DNA from: Microbacterium oxydans
Lineage (GTDB): Bacteria > Actinomycetota > Actinomycetes > Actinomycetales > Microbacteriaceae
Assembly (NCBI RefSeq): GCF_006540085.1
Contig: NZ_BJOG01000005.1
Span: forward strand, 62,001-126,000
DNA length: 64,000 nt
Direction: 5' to 3'
Shown: positions 44,212-54,474 of the stretch, piece by piece
How the letters are laid out: each line of letters starts with the position of its first letter
How positions within the stretch are numbered: position 1 is the stretch's first letter
Translations under genes and position numbers: made by a program
The notes under the pieces: generated by a model
Databases searched by the model: none
What the model was told of the DNA's origin: nothing
The model's input: the letters and a program-made list of their open reading frames with translations, nothing else

Positions 44212-44907
44212 ATGAACATCCCCGTGATCGAAGCCCACGCCCTCAGCAAGAACTTCGGGTCGACACGCGCCCTCGCCGGCGTCGACCTCGCCATCCATCG
44301 CGGTGAGTCCGTCGCCATCATGGGAGCCTCCGGTTCCGGGAAGACCACTCTCCTCCACGTCTTGGCGGGGATCACCGCACCTGACGCGGGCGGAGTCGTC
44401 TTCCGCCCCGCCGAGGGATCCGCTATCGAGGTCACCGCGCTCGGAGAGTCAGCGCGCTCACGACTGCGACGCGAGAAGTTCGGGTTCGTCTTTCAGCAGG
44501 GCCTTCTCATCCCCGAGCTGACCGCGGTGGAGAACGTGGCCCTCGCCTCGATGATCAACGGCATCCGACGTCAGGACGCCGTGCAGCACGCGGCATCCTG
44601 GCTGGCGGCTCTCGGACTCGCCGGGATGGAGGACCGCCGGATCGGCGAGCTGTCGGGTGGGCAGGCACAGCGCGTCGCCATCGCACGCGCCCAAGCCACC
44701 GGCGCGGAGGTCGTCTTCGCGGACGAGCCCACCGGAGCGCTGGACTCCACCACGTCCTCGGAGGTCATGGACGCGCTCCTGTGGTCCACGACCGGACAGG
44801 GCCGCACCCTCGTCGTCGTCACCCATGACGCCGAGGTCGCCGCTCGGTGCACGCGAACGATCGCAGTGCGCGACGGACGGATCATCTCGTCGGCGGTGAC
44901 CGCATGA
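44212..44907 (+). CDS. ABC transporter ATP-binding protein (LolD/MacB type)
   Basis: A 231-aa ATPase. Walker A GASGSGKTTLLHVLAG, signature LSGGQAQRVAIARA and Walker B EVVFADEPTGALDS are intact. It pairs with the FtsX-like permease that overlaps it (ATGA). Such pairs export peptides, lipoproteins or drugs, or sense cell-wall antibiotics. Confidence 0.93.
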   Translation: MNIPVIEAHALSKNFGSTRALAGVDLAIHRGESVAIMGASGSGKTTLLHVLAGITAPDAGGVVFRPAEGSAIEVTALGESARSRLRREKFGFVFQQGLLIPELTAVENVALASMINGIRRQDAVQHAASWLAALGLAGMEDRRIGELSGGQAQRVAIARAQATGAEVVFADEPTGALDSTTSSEVMDALLWSTTGQGRTLVVVTHDAEVAARCTRTIAVRDGRIISSAVTA

Positions 44908-46226
44908 ACCGCAATGTGCTCGCCCTCCTGCTTCGCCCCGCTCCCGGTCAGGGCAGCGTTATCGCTCTGCCGGTCGTCGCCTTCGCCGTGGTCACGACGC
45001 TGGTTCTCACCGTCATCGGCGGGGCGCAGTCGTTCTGGGGATGGACCGACGAGTTCGCTCCTCTGTATCAAGCCCTTGCGGCCATCGCCCTCGTGCTGCT
45101 GGTCGTCCCGCTGATGTCCGTCGGCGGAGCGGCAGCACGACTCTCCGCGCGTCGACGCGACGAACGACTCTCCACGCTCCGTCTGCTCGGTGTGTCGCCG
45201 GCGGGTGTGACCGTCGCCACCGTGGCGGAATCCGTGCTCGTCGCCGCGGCCGGTGCCCTGGTCGGTGTCGTCGCGCACGTCGCCCTCAGCCCCCTCATCG
45301 GACTCATCCCGTTCCGCGGCGAAGCCCTCGGATTCGGTGCCGTCGTCCTCCCGCCGGCGCAGACGGCCCTCGTGGTGGCGGCCGTGCTCGCCCTCGCGTC
45401 GACGAGTGCGATCATCGGTCTGCGTCGTGTCGTCATCTCACCGCTCGGCGTGCGCACACGCACCGATGTTCCCAAGGTGCACTGGATCCGGGCGGTGTTC
45501 GCCGTCTGTGCGATCGCCGTCGCGTTCGTGCTGATCAAGGTCTTCCCTTCCGTGGGCGGACTCGTCCTCACGATCGTCGTACTCGCCGGCCTCTTCGGCG
45601 CCGTGCTGGCAGTGCTGAACCTCGTCGGGCCGTGGGTGCTCAAGGTGGTCGCCTCAGGGCAGCTCCGTCGAGCCGAGCGACCGGAGCGACTGCTCGCAGC
45701 CCGCATCGTGCTGGACTCGCCGAAAGCGGCCTGGCGGCAGGTCGGTGGTATCGCCATGGCGAGCTTCATGGCCGTCTTCGCCGGTACCGGAGTCGCGCTC
45801 TTGAGCATGATGAGCACCTCCGATGCCGCTGCCGCCGACATCGCGCTCGCCCATGACATCCGGACCGGTCTCATCATCACGCTCATCGGCTCCTTCCTGA
45901 TGGTCGCGGCATCGGTCGGGGTCAACCAGGCCTCAGACGTCCTCGACCAGCGCGAGTTGCACCGCAGTCTGCATCACCTCGGTATGCCTCTCGAGACCGT
46001 GGACAGGGCGCGACGGCGGGCGATCATGTCACCGCTGCTGGTGACCGCGATCGGCTCCGCGCTCGTGGCCGCGATCCTCGTGTTCCCGTTGGTCGGAATC
46101 GCGCTGATCACGGCGCCCGAGTCGCTGCTGACCATCGCGCTCGTGGTGTCGGTCGGGATCGGTGTCGTCTGGGCGACGACGTGGGCGACCCGTCCACTCC
46201 TGCAGCGCTCCTTCGTGGCTACGTGA
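44904..46226 (+). CDS. FtsX-like ABC permease
   Basis: A 440-aa membrane protein with at least eight hydrophobic segments, beginning MNRNVLALLLRPAPGQGSVIALPVVAF. The arrangement is of the FtsX/MacB type (a four-helix block, then a second). The start overlaps the ATPase stop by four bases. Substrate unknown; with the GNAT gene it may form a resistance module. Confidence 0.87.
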   Translation: MNRNVLALLLRPAPGQGSVIALPVVAFAVVTTLVLTVIGGAQSFWGWTDEFAPLYQALAAIALVLLVVPLMSVGGAAARLSARRRDERLSTLRLLGVSPAGVTVATVAESVLVAAAGALVGVVAHVALSPLIGLIPFRGEALGFGAVVLPPAQTALVVAAVLALASTSAIIGLRRVVISPLGVRTRTDVPKVHWIRAVFAVCAIAVAFVLIKVFPSVGGLVLTIVVLAGLFGAVLAVLNLVGPWVLKVVASGQLRRAERPERLLAARIVLDSPKAAWRQVGGIAMASFMAVFAGTGVALLSMMSTSDAAAADIALAHDIRTGLIITLIGSFLMVAASVGVNQASDVLDQRELHRSLHHLGMPLETVDRARRRAIMSPLLVTAIGSALVAAILVFPLVGIALITAPESLLTIALVVSVGIGVVWATTWATRPLLQRSFVAT

Positions 46227-46310
46227 ACACCGTGCCGCCTCTATGGGGTTTCGGTGAGCATGCCGGGGTGTGGCGAGAACTGTCGCCGCGGGCTGTGGTA
46301 TCCGTGGGGG

Positions 46311-47189
46311 ATGACGTTCAGAGGTCGACGCCGAGCACAAGCGAGATTCGAACAGAAAGTAGCGACTCTTGCGTCGGCCATGAAGCACGAAGCAGGCAAG
46401 AACCACGCGCTGCAGCAACAAGTAGCTGGCCTGGTCGCGGAAGTCTCGAGCATCAAGAGGTCGCGTACATGGGTGTGGGTCGGCGGCGTGACCGCGATCG
46501 GCAGCGCCCTCGCTGCTCTAGGAACGCTGTTCTTCTCAATGGCTCAGCTCGCCCCCCTCTACGCTCAGGCAGAGTCAGCCCAAGCACAGACTCAAGCGCT
46601 TCAGCGCACATCTGATTGGGCGACGGTCGGTGCTGTGACGGTGTCGGTCGAGGAAGGCATGTTCGTCCTGGAGAACCGGTCCCGCAGCGCGATCATGTCC
46701 ACGACGACCTGGCTCGTGGGAAGCACCGAGGGTTGGGATCGGTTCGATGCGATTCGCTTCGACCTGGAGGGGATTCCGGCCTGCAGCAGCGTCTCCGTAC
46801 CGGTCGCCGAAGTCACGCGATGGCCCGAGCCGATCCGAGAGCTCACCTGGGTCGAACCACGGAAGAGCTGGGACTGGCCCGAGTTCGTCGACGCCTACAC
46901 GTACATCATCGCCCCTTCAGGCGGGCTGTACTCGACATCGTCACGGGGCGGCGTCGTGGATCACGGAGTGGTGGGCATGGTGGATCAGGCCTCGGCGAAC
47001 TACGGAGAACGCGAGTCACCCATACCGGTGAACGTGGACGATCCGACCACTCTCGTGTGGGTCCCGGACACCTTCTGGGAGTTCCGCGACGTCCAGGTCG
47101 CCCATGCGGGCGAGCCGCTTTGGGCAGGCGCCCCGCTCATGGGCGCTGATAACGATTCTGTGATCACGCCACTCAGCTGCTATTCCTGA
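46311..47189 (+). CDS. Hypothetical membrane-anchored protein, 292 aa
   Basis: Starts MTFRGRRRAQARFEQKVATL with GTGGGGG upstream. A coiled-coil-like region (about 10-50) is followed by one transmembrane helix (TWVWVGGVTAIGSALAALGTLFF, about 51-74) and a mostly beta extracytoplasmic or cytoplasmic domain of about 200 residues with many Trp. No recognised family. It is an orphan gene between the ABC exporter and mutM. Confidence 0.7.
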   Translation: MTFRGRRRAQARFEQKVATLASAMKHEAGKNHALQQQVAGLVAEVSSIKRSRTWVWVGGVTAIGSALAALGTLFFSMAQLAPLYAQAESAQAQTQALQRTSDWATVGAVTVSVEEGMFVLENRSRSAIMSTTTWLVGSTEGWDRFDAIRFDLEGIPACSSVSVPVAEVTRWPEPIRELTWVEPRKSWDWPEFVDAYTYIIAPSGGLYSTSSRGGVVDHGVVGMVDQASANYGERESPIPVNVDDPTTLVWVPDTFWEFRDVQVAHAGEPLWAGAPLMGADNDSVITPLSCYS

Positions 47190-47207
47190 TGAGCCTCTCG
47201 ATCCGCG

Positions 47208-48074
47208 CTATCTCGGCAGCCGCTGGCAGCGCGGGCAGAAGTGAGAGCCGCGGTTCATGAAGCTCTCGCGCACGATGGGCGTTCCGCACCGCGGGCAGGG
47301 CTTGCCCTGCTGCCCGTAGGCGTTGAGCGAGTGCGCGAAATAGCCGGCTTGGCCGTTGACGTTGACGTACTGCGCATCGAAGCTGGTTCCGCCCTCGGCG
47401 AGGGCTTTCGCGAGCACGAGCCGGACCTCGGCGAGCAGCCTGCGGACGGCCTGCGTCGACAGACGAACGGCCGGCGTCTCGGGGTGTATCCGCGCTGCCC
47501 ACAGCGACTCGTCTGCGTAGATGTTGCCGATCCCGCTCACGACACCCTGATCGAGGAGAACACGCTTGATCGCACTCCCCCGTCGCCCCAGAGCTGCTCG
47601 AAAGCCACGGTCGTCGAATGCCGGATCCAGGGGGTCACGAGCGATGTGCGCCACCTGAGTCGGGATCCGCGATCCGCCGTCGTCGATCAGCGCGTCGACG
47701 GCGAGGGATCCGAAGGTCCGCTGATCGGCGAAGACGATCGCGAGCTCGCCGTGCCGGGGATGCTCGATTCCGATCCGCACCCGCTCATGTCGTTCGGCCC
47801 CCGCGTCGGGCGCGCGCAACAGCATCTGACCGCTCATTCCGAGATGCCCGATCAGCGCAGAATCCTCGTCATCGAGCGGCAGCCACAGGAACTTCCCGCG
47901 GCGCGATGCGTCGGTGAACATGCGTCCCTCGAGGCGAGCGACGAAGTCAGCGGCACCGGCCACGTGACGAGTGAGGGCGCGCTCATCGAACACGCTCACC
48001 GCGGTGATGGTCGATCCGATCACGGCCGGTGCGAGGCCTGCGCGGACGACCTCGACTTCGGGAAGTTCAGGCAC
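47208..48074 (-). CDS. mutM: Formamidopyrimidine-DNA glycosylase
   Basis: A 288-aa Fpg. It starts [13 protein letters not shown] after a GTG (the N-terminal Pro is the catalytic nucleophile after removal of Met). The C-terminal zinc finger is [25 protein letters not shown]. It removes 8-oxoguanine. Its start overlaps the rnc stop. Confidence 0.96.
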   Translation of the reverse strand: MPELPEVEVVRAGLAPAVIGSTITAVSVFDERALTRHVAGAADFVARLEGRMFTDASRRGKFLWLPLDDEDSALIGHLGMSGQMLLRAPDAGAERHERVRIGIEHPRHGELAIVFADQRTFGSLAVDALIDDGGSRIPTQVAHIARDPLDPAFDDRGFRAALGRRGSAIKRVLLDQGVVSGIGNIYADESLWAARIHPETPAVRLSTQAVRRLLAEVRLVLAKALAEGGTSFDAQYVNVNGQAGYFAHSLNAYGQQGKPCPRCGTPIVRESFMNRGSHFCPRCQRLPR

Positions 48075-48759
48075 GCTCGCTGAGGGTACGCCACACGCTG
48101 AGGGCTGCTGCCATCTCGGCGGTCTTCTTGCTGCTGCCGACACCCGTCATGCTCACGTCGCCCACGCTGACCGTGGCCAGGAAACGACGGTCGTGGTCTG
48201 GTCCGCTCGCCTCGACCGAGTAGCGAGGCGGGGTGGCGCCGAGCCGTGCGGCGAGCTCCTGCAGGCTGGTCTTCGGATCCATGGCCGCACCGTAGCGCTC
48301 CGGGTCAGCCAGCAGGGGCTCCGTCAGTCGGAGCACCAGTTCCGTGGCAGCGTCAGGACCTGCCGAGAGGTAGGTCGCGCCGATGACGGCTTCCATGGTG
48401 TCGGCCAGGATGGAGTCCTTGTCCCGACCGCCGGTCTGCTCCTCGCCACGGCCGAGCAGCAGATGGCTGCCGAGGTCGATGCCCCGAGCCACCTCGGCGA
48501 GGGCGACGGTCGACACGACGCTGGCTCGTCGCTTCGCCAGCTCGCCCTCGTCGAGATCAGGATGCGTGGTGAAGAGCATGACGGTCACCGCCTGCCCGAG
48601 CACCGAGTCACCGAGGAACTCGAGCCGCTCGTTGTGCGGGATGCCGCCGTGCTCGTACGCGTAGGAGCGGTGAGTGAGGGCCAACTCCAGAAGCTCCGCG
48701 TCGATATCGACGCGGAGCTTTTCTGGGAGAGGTCTCGTCCCCCCGGGGACCTCCGTCAC
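48067..48759 (-). CDS. rnc: Ribonuclease III
   Basis: A 230-aa RNase III. The signature [13 protein letters not shown] and [15 protein letters not shown] are the catalytic acids, and the C-terminal dsRNA-binding domain is [33 protein letters not shown]. It processes rRNA and other dsRNA. It lies between rpmF and mutM, as usual in actinobacteria. Confidence 0.96.
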   Translation of the reverse strand: MTEVPGGTRPLPEKLRVDIDAELLELALTHRSYAYEHGGIPHNERLEFLGDSVLGQAVTVMLFTTHPDLDEGELAKRRASVVSTVALAEVARGIDLGSHLLLGRGEEQTGGRDKDSILADTMEAVIGATYLSAGPDAATELVLRLTEPLLADPERYGAAMDPKTSLQELAARLGATPPRYSVEASGPDHDRRFLATVSVGDVSMTGVGSSKKTAEMAAALSVWRTLSERA

Positions 48760-48769
48760 GGTACGCGAC

Positions 48770-48979
48770 TCAGACGTCGGCGACCTTGCGGCCCTTGTAC
48801 TCCAGGAAGAGCTCGGTGCCCTGCGAGTCGGTGACGACCTTGGCCTGGTGAGGACGGCTGTAGACGACCTGGCCGTTCTCGATGGTCTTGACGAGCGCGA
48901 CGGGCGCCGCCTTCCACTGCGCGCGACGCGAGCGGGTGTTCGAACGGGATACCTTGCGCTTCGGGGGGTTACCAGCCAT
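48770..48979 (-). CDS. rpmF: 50S ribosomal protein L32
   Basis: A 69-aa L32: [22 protein letters not shown] is canonical. It lacks the zinc-binding Cys residues of some L32 forms, so it is the zinc-free type common where zinc can be scarce. It is adjacent to yceD and rnc. Confidence 0.96.
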   Translation of the reverse strand: MAGNPPKRKVSRSNTRSRRAQWKAAPVALVKTIENGQVVYSRPHQAKVVTDSQGTELFLEYKGRKVADV

Positions 48980-48981
48980 GA

Positions 48982-49530
48982 CTAGCTCTCTTCTTTCTCG
49001 GCGGCACGAGATTCTTCCGTGCCGTCTTGGTCTGTGATGTTCTGGAGCGCACTCCACCGAGGATCGATGGGAGCGGCCTGCTCCGTTCCGGTGCTCACGG
49101 TCAGTCGTTCACCCGTTTTCGGGTCGAGACCCGGGCAATCCGGCTGACACACCGGCTGAAAAGGAAGTGCCAGTACGGCCGCATCCCTGACGAGAGTTTC
49201 AAGATCCACGTGGTCGTCTTGAACCTCGAAGTCAGTTTCTTCCTCACCAGGATACGCGAAAAGCTCCTGGAACTCGACTTCGACGGGCCGAGTGATGTCC
49301 ATCAGGCATCTTCCGCACACGCCGGCGTACTCGGCCTCGGCGATTCCCGACACGAGGATGCCCTCGTGCACCGACTCGAGGCGGACATCGAGATCGAGCT
49401 CGGAGCCGGCCTCGTACGACACGATCCCCTCACCCCATGACTCGGCGAGGGCGACGGTGAACTCGTGTTCCCGCATCTCCCCCGGACGCCGGACGATGTC
49501 ACGGACGGGGAGCACGAAAGGGCCGTTCAT
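48982..49530 (-). CDS. yceD: YceD/DUF177 family protein
   Basis: A 182-aa DUF177 protein, almost always upstream of rpmF. A Cys cluster CGRCLMDITRP...PVCQPDCPGLDPKTGERL is visible. The start may also be four codons upstream (49542). It is thought to help 23S rRNA or L32 accumulation. Confidence 0.9.
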   Translation of the reverse strand: MNGPFVLPVRDIVRRPGEMREHEFTVALAESWGEGIVSYEAGSELDLDVRLESVHEGILVSGIAEAEYAGVCGRCLMDITRPVEVEFQELFAYPGEEETDFEVQDDHVDLETLVRDAAVLALPFQPVCQPDCPGLDPKTGERLTVSTGTEQAAPIDPRWSALQNITDQDGTEESRAAEKEES

Positions 49531-49601
49531 TCGAGAGCGCACACTCCCATGCTACCGGCCGCTGCACGCTGTCGTCCTGAATCCGTGTCCAGGCGAGAGG
49601 T

Positions 49602-50099
49602 TCAGATCCCTCGGGATCCCGTGTCCAGGAATGCAGCGACCGCGGGCGGAACGAAGGGACTCACATCGCCACCGAGAGACGCGACCTGGCGGACGAGGGA
49701 ACTCGAGACCATGGCGTGCGAGGGGTCGGGAAGGAGGAAAACCGTCTCGATGCCGGCGAGGTGTCTGTTGACGATCGCCATCGGTGACTCATACGCGACA
49801 TCGATCTGCGAGCGGATGCCCTTCACGAGCACTCCCGCGTTGACGTCACGGGCGTAGTCGACCAAGAGCCCCATGCTCCACGAACCGATCACGATCTCGC
49901 CCTGCATGCCGTCGTCGGCGATCGACCTCTCCAGCAACGAGAGCCGCTGCGCGATGGGGAGCATCGCCTCTTTGCCCGGATTGTGCACGACCAGCACGTG
50001 CAGCTCGTCGTAGAGGGCCGCGGCGCGCCGGATCACATCGAGGTGACCCAGGGTAGGCGGATCGAAGGAACCCGGGACGACGGCGATCCGGCTGCTCAT
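49602..50099 (-). CDS. coaD: Phosphopantetheine adenylyltransferase
   Basis: A 165-aa CoaD for the penultimate step of coenzyme A synthesis. [18 protein letters not shown] has the HxGH-like nucleotide site, and [22 protein letters not shown] is the C-terminal motif. It sits between yceD and recG. Confidence 0.96.
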   Translation of the reverse strand: MSSRIAVVPGSFDPPTLGHLDVIRRAAALYDELHVLVVHNPGKEAMLPIAQRLSLLERSIADDGMQGEIVIGSWSMGLLVDYARDVNAGVLVKGIRSQIDVAYESPMAIVNRHLAGIETVFLLPDPSHAMVSSSLVRQVASLGGDVSPFVPPAVAAFLDTGSRGI

Positions 50100-50129
50100 G
50101 GTTCCAGCCTAGGGCACGCCGGTTCCCCG

Positions 50130-52304
50130 TCAGTTCTTCGCCAGCGCCGCCCGATCCTCGTCGCTCACCCGACGCCCGATGGCCTCGCGGAGACCCGGGT
50201 GATCAGCCAGCTGCGGGTCGGCGGCGAGGATACCTTCCGCGACCTCGCGTGCACGGGTGATCAGCCCTGCGTCCTTCACCACCCTGAGCAGCTTCAGAGA
50301 GGAGCGAACGCCCGCCTGGGCGGCGCCCAGCACGTCGCCTTCGCCGCGCAGCTCGAGATCGACCTCCGCCAGGGCGAACCCGTCGAGAGTCGCCGCCACC
50401 GCGTCGACGCGCTCACGGGCCAGCGTGCCCGCCTCAGCCTCGGTCACGAGCAGGCAGAGCCCTGGCACGCCGCCTCGACCGACCCGGCCGCGGAGCTGAT
50501 GCAGTTGAGAGACCCCGAACCGGTCCGCGTCGAGGACGATCATCGTCGACGCGTTCGGCACGTCGACGCCCACCTCGATCACGGTCGTGGCCAGGAGCAG
50601 ATCGATGTCACCGCGTGCGAACGACTGCATCACGGCATCCTTCTCATCCGCTGGCATACGACCGTGGAGCACGGCACGCCGCAGTCCGCCCAGCGTCGGA
50701 TGGGTCGCCAACGCCTCATCGAGCTGCACCACGCCCCAGCGCGGCCCTGACGCTCCCTCCGGAGCGAGTGCCTGCTGCTCCCCCGCCTCTGTCGTCTTCT
50801 TGGCCGTGTCGATCGCGGCGCACACCGCGAAGACCTGCCGCCCCTGGGCGATCTCCTCGGCGGCGCGCTCCCACACACGGTTGAACCACCCCGGGTGCTC
50901 TGCGAGCGGGGCGACGAAGGACTCGATGCCGGCACGCCCGGCCGGCATGGTGCGGATCACGGAGGTGTCGAGATCGCCGAAGACGGTCATCGCGACCGTC
51001 CTCGGGATCGGAGTCGCGGTCAGCACCAGCGCGTGCGGACTCGATCCCTTCGCGCGCAGCGCCTCGCGCTGCTCGACGCCGAACCGATGCTGTTCGTCGA
51101 CGACGACCAGACCGAGATCGGCGAAGGTGGTCTTCTCGCCCAGCAGCGCATGAGTACCCACGACGATCAGTGCCTGACCCGAGGCGACCCGCAGGGCTGC
51201 CTTGCGGCGATCGGCCGCCGGCATCTGACCGGTCAGGAGTGTCGGCATCAACAGCGGCGCGAGATCGGGACCGAGCATCTTGGTGATCGAGCGAAGGTGC
51301 TGCCCCGCGAGCACCTCCGTCGGCGCGATCAAGGCGGCCTGCCCGCCGCTCTCCGCCACCTGCAGCATCGCCCGCAAAGCGACCAGGGTCTTGCCGGAGC
51401 CGACTTCTCCCTGGACCAGACGGTTCATGGGCCAGGCGCCCACGAGGTCCGCGGCGATCTGTCGTCCCACCGTCTCCTGGTCGGCGGTGAGCGTGTACGG
51501 GAGGCTTGCATCGAAACGTTCGAGCAACCCGCCGGGCATCGAGGGGCGAGACGTGGCGGCCAGCGCCCGGATCGCGTCGCGCTGCTGCAGGAGCGCCGTC
51601 TGCAGGGTGAGGGCCTCATGCATTCGCAGCGTCCGCACGGCCGGATCGATGTCGTTCCGTGTCCGCGGTCGATGCACGAGCTCCAGCGCCTCGCGCGCGG
51701 TGAGCAGTTCTTCGCGCTCCCTGATCTCCGCGGTCAGGGGATCGGGCGCGTCTGCCAGGTCGTCGAGAACCCGACCGACGAGTCGGGCGATCTGCCATGT
51801 CTGGATCGCGGACGTGGCGGGGTAGATGGGGATCGGCACGGTGGCGCGCGCGTCGGCGCTGCGACGGGCGGCGTCCTCATCATCGAACAGCTCGTACTCG
51901 GGGTGGGCGAACTGCGTCACGCCGTTGAACTCCCCGACCTTGCCGGAGAACACACCGCGACGACCGACTGCCAGATCCTTCGAGCGCCACTCCGCCGCGC
52001 CGACGTTCTTCGCGAAGAACGTGAGAGACATGCGTCCGATGCCGTCGCCGATCACGACGTCGACCATCGCACCGGGACGGTTCCGCATCCGTCGGAAGCT
52101 CGAGGAGAGCACCTCGGCCACGATGGTGACTGTCTCGCCGAGCGGGAGGTCACGGATGGGCGTCAGCTCTCCCGGATCGGCGTAGCGGCGAGGGTAGTGG
52201 GACAGGAGGTCGCCGACGCTCTTCATGCCGAAGGCCCGACCGAGCGTCTTGGACGACGCCGCACCGATGGCGTCCTCCAACGAGGAATCGAGCGTGAGCG
52301 ACAT
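50130..52304 (-). CDS. recG: ATP-dependent DNA helicase RecG
   Basis: A 724-aa RecG that rescues stalled forks and migrates branches. The wedge/OB region is in the first 170 residues, Walker A is VQGEVGSGKTLVALRAML, and Walker B is LVVVDEQHRFGVEQR with TATPIPRT following. The C-terminal helicase motif VSQLHQLRGRVGRG is intact. Confidence 0.96.
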   Translation of the reverse strand: MSLTLDSSLEDAIGAASSKTLGRAFGMKSVGDLLSHYPRRYADPGELTPIRDLPLGETVTIVAEVLSSSFRRMRNRPGAMVDVVIGDGIGRMSLTFFAKNVGAAEWRSKDLAVGRRGVFSGKVGEFNGVTQFAHPEYELFDDEDAARRSADARATVPIPIYPATSAIQTWQIARLVGRVLDDLADAPDPLTAEIREREELLTAREALELVHRPRTRNDIDPAVRTLRMHEALTLQTALLQQRDAIRALAATSRPSMPGGLLERFDASLPYTLTADQETVGRQIAADLVGAWPMNRLVQGEVGSGKTLVALRAMLQVAESGGQAALIAPTEVLAGQHLRSITKMLGPDLAPLLMPTLLTGQMPAADRRKAALRVASGQALIVVGTHALLGEKTTFADLGLVVVDEQHRFGVEQREALRAKGSSPHALVLTATPIPRTVAMTVFGDLDTSVIRTMPAGRAGIESFVAPLAEHPGWFNRVWERAAEEIAQGRQVFAVCAAIDTAKKTTEAGEQQALAPEGASGPRWGVVQLDEALATHPTLGGLRRAVLHGRMPADEKDAVMQSFARGDIDLLLATTVIEVGVDVPNASTMIVLDADRFGVSQLHQLRGRVGRGGVPGLCLLVTEAEAGTLARERVDAVAATLDGFALAEVDLELRGEGDVLGAAQAGVRSSLKLLRVVKDAGLITRAREVAEGILAADPQLADHPGLREAIGRRVSDEDRAALAKN

Positions 52305-52365
52305 GCTCCGAGTCTAGGGAACACGACGGACGCGGCAGGCACTCGAGCTGTCGTATCGTGAACGG

Positions 52366-52983
52366 GTGACGAGGATCATCGCAGGCAGCGCCAGAGGGGC
52401 CCGGCTCGAGGTTCCGGGCTCGGGAACCCGACCCACGAGCGACCGTGTACGCGAATCGCTGTTCGGCGCGCTGGAGTCCCTGAGCGCCATCGCCGGTGCA
52501 CGGGTCCTCGACCTGTACGCCGGCTCGGGTGCCCTCGGGCTCGAGTCGCTCAGCCGTGGAGCAGCGAGCGTCGAGTTCGTGGAACGCGGCCGCCAGGCCG
52601 CAGCCATCGTCCGACGCAACGCGGAAGTCGTCGCGAAGGCGGGGAGCCTCCCGCTCGGGCGCGTTCACGAGAGCACGGCGCATGCCTTCCTGCATCGCGC
52701 CGTCGGACCCTACGACCTCGTGTTCAGCGATCCGCCCTACGACCTCGAGGACGCGGCCATGACGGCCGACCTCGTCGCGCTCGCACCGCTGCTGTCCTCG
52801 GACGCCGTGGTGGTGGTGGAACGAGCTCGTCGGTCCACGCCTCCGGACTTCGGCGCCGCGAACCTGGAGCAGTTCCGCGAGAAGTCGTACGGCGACACCA
52901 CCCTGTGGTGGGCCGAGCCGGCGACGGAGGACGAGGACCCTGGCCCCGTGGGTCAGCCCGCGGCCGAGTCCCAGTCCCGATAG
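52366..52983 (+). CDS. rsmD: 16S rRNA (guanine-966-N2)-methyltransferase
   Basis: A 205-aa RsmD starting at GTG. TRIIAGSARGARLEVP is the usual N terminus, VLDLYAGSGALGLESLSRGA binds SAM, and DLVFSDPPYDL is the catalytic motif. Its 3' end overlaps the convergent thiL by 31 bases. Confidence 0.94.
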   Translation: MTRIIAGSARGARLEVPGSGTRPTSDRVRESLFGALESLSAIAGARVLDLYAGSGALGLESLSRGAASVEFVERGRQAAAIVRRNAEVVAKAGSLPLGRVHESTAHAFLHRAVGPYDLVFSDPPYDLEDAAMTADLVALAPLLSSDAVVVVERARRSTPPDFGAANLEQFREKSYGDTTLWWAEPATEDEDPGPVGQPAAESQSR

Positions 52984-53948
52984 GGATCCCAACCGCTGAG
53001 GTCGACCGGCTGCTCATCGCACAGCAGGTCCTCATCGCCGGCGGCGCGCACCCTGCCGATGGCTCGGAACGCCGGCGGCAGGAGCCCCTCGGGAAAGGTG
53101 GCGAGCAGCGCGTGATCCTCTCCCCCGGCGAGAGCTCGCGCCGGATCGGCGCCGAGGAGCGCGCTGTCGAGGGCGATCGATACGCCGGACGCGGCAGCCA
53201 TCCGTCGCGCATCGATTGCCAGCCCGTCGGAGATGTCCATCATGGCGGTCGCGCCGGCCGTCGCCGCCACCGCGCCGAGACCGATCGGCGGCGACGGGCG
53301 CAACTGTGCGTTCACGGCTTCGCGCTCGCCCGCAGCGAGAGCGGCAGGGTCGACGGGCACCGGCACATCCCCATCCCGGAACCTCCCGAACAGAACGGCG
53401 AGACCGCGTGCCGCGTGACCGAGCTCCCCGGCGACGGCGACCACGTCACCGGGACGTGCGCCGCTCCGCGTCACCGCTGCGCGTCCCTCCAGGTCGCCCA
53501 GGGCCGTGACCGCGACGGTCAACGTGTCGGAGACGGTGAGATCACCACCGACGACCGCACAGCCCGGCGCGAGCGCGGCACAGGCATCCCGGAAGCCGTC
53601 GGCGAGTCGCTCGACGAAGGAGACTCGTAGTTCGCGCGGCACCGCGAGTGCGACCAGGAGCGCCGTCGGGCGCGCGCCCATGGCAGCGACGTCCGCGAGA
53701 TTCACCGCCGCGGACTTCCAGCCGAGGTCGTATCCGCTGGACCAGGCGAGGCGGAAGTCGGGGCCGTGCACCAGCGTGTCGGTCGTCGCCACCACGGAGC
53801 CCGACGGGGTCGCTATCACTGCGGCGTCATCGCCCGGCCCGATGAGCGCGTGCGAGGCCGCCGGCGTGCGTGACAGTATCGCGCGGAGAATGCGCCCTTC
53901 GGGCACATCTCCCAGGCGTGGATCGTCGGCGTCGGGTCGGGAGGGCAT
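52953..53948 (-). CDS. thiL: Thiamine-monophosphate kinase
   Basis: A 331-aa ThiL phosphorylating thiamine monophosphate to the diphosphate. IGPGDDAAVI is the metal/ATP motif, followed by AVNLADVAAMGARPTALLVALAVP and MDISDGLAIDARRMA. The start at 53948 is chosen over an upstream ATG adding unrelated residues. Confidence 0.94.
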   Translation of the reverse strand: MPSRPDADDPRLGDVPEGRILRAILSRTPAASHALIGPGDDAAVIATPSGSVVATTDTLVHGPDFRLAWSSGYDLGWKSAAVNLADVAAMGARPTALLVALAVPRELRVSFVERLADGFRDACAALAPGCAVVGGDLTVSDTLTVAVTALGDLEGRAAVTRSGARPGDVVAVAGELGHAARGLAVLFGRFRDGDVPVPVDPAALAAGEREAVNAQLRPSPPIGLGAVAATAGATAMMDISDGLAIDARRMAAASGVSIALDSALLGADPARALAGGEDHALLATFPEGLLPPAFRAIGRVRAAGDEDLLCDEQPVDLSGWDPYRDWDSAAG

Positions 53949-53971
53949 GCTGTCAAAGGTAGCCTGGAAGC

Positions 53972-54454
53972 ATGCCCCGTTCCCGTCGCCTCGCTGCCCT
54001 CGCCGGAGCAGCGGCACTCAGCGCTGTGCTCGCCGGCTGTGCGACCACCGTGCATCTCGAGCCCGCAGCGGATGCGAACAACCCCGCATGCGCGAACGTG
54101 TCTGTACTGCTCCCGGAGAGCGTCGGCGGTCTCGATCGCGTCTTCACCGATGCGCAGGCGACAGGTGCGTGGGGAGACCCCACGGTCGTTCTGCGCTGCG
54201 GCGTAGAACCCCCTGCTCCGTCCGCGCTGGTGTGCACGACCATCGGCGGAGTCGACTGGCTGGTCCTCGACCAGGAGGAGGAGCGTCAGCGCCTCGTCAC
54301 GTTCGGTCGCGACCCTGCGGTGGAGGTCACGATCAAGCGCGGCGAGCAGATCGACTTCCAGACCATCGTCGACAAGATCTCGGCCAGCATCCAGTCGGGG
54401 CTTCAGCCTGCCACCGGGCAGTGCACTGATCGCGTCGAGTTCCCCGCAGGCTGA
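53972..54454 (+). CDS. DUF3515 family lipoprotein
   Basis: A 160-aa secreted lipoprotein with a lipobox LAGC (Cys22) after a short signal peptide. The mature part has several Cys (PACANVS, LRCGVEP, GQCTDRV) and matches the actinobacterial DUF3515 layout. Function unknown. It lies between thiL and ddl. Confidence 0.85.
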   Translation: MPRSRRLAALAGAAALSAVLAGCATTVHLEPAADANNPACANVSVLLPESVGGLDRVFTDAQATGAWGDPTVVLRCGVEPPAPSALVCTTIGGVDWLVLDQEEERQRLVTFGRDPAVEVTIKRGEQIDFQTIVDKISASIQSGLQPATGQCTDRVEFPAG

Positions 54455-54474
54455 TCCCCCGGGGAACCGGACGC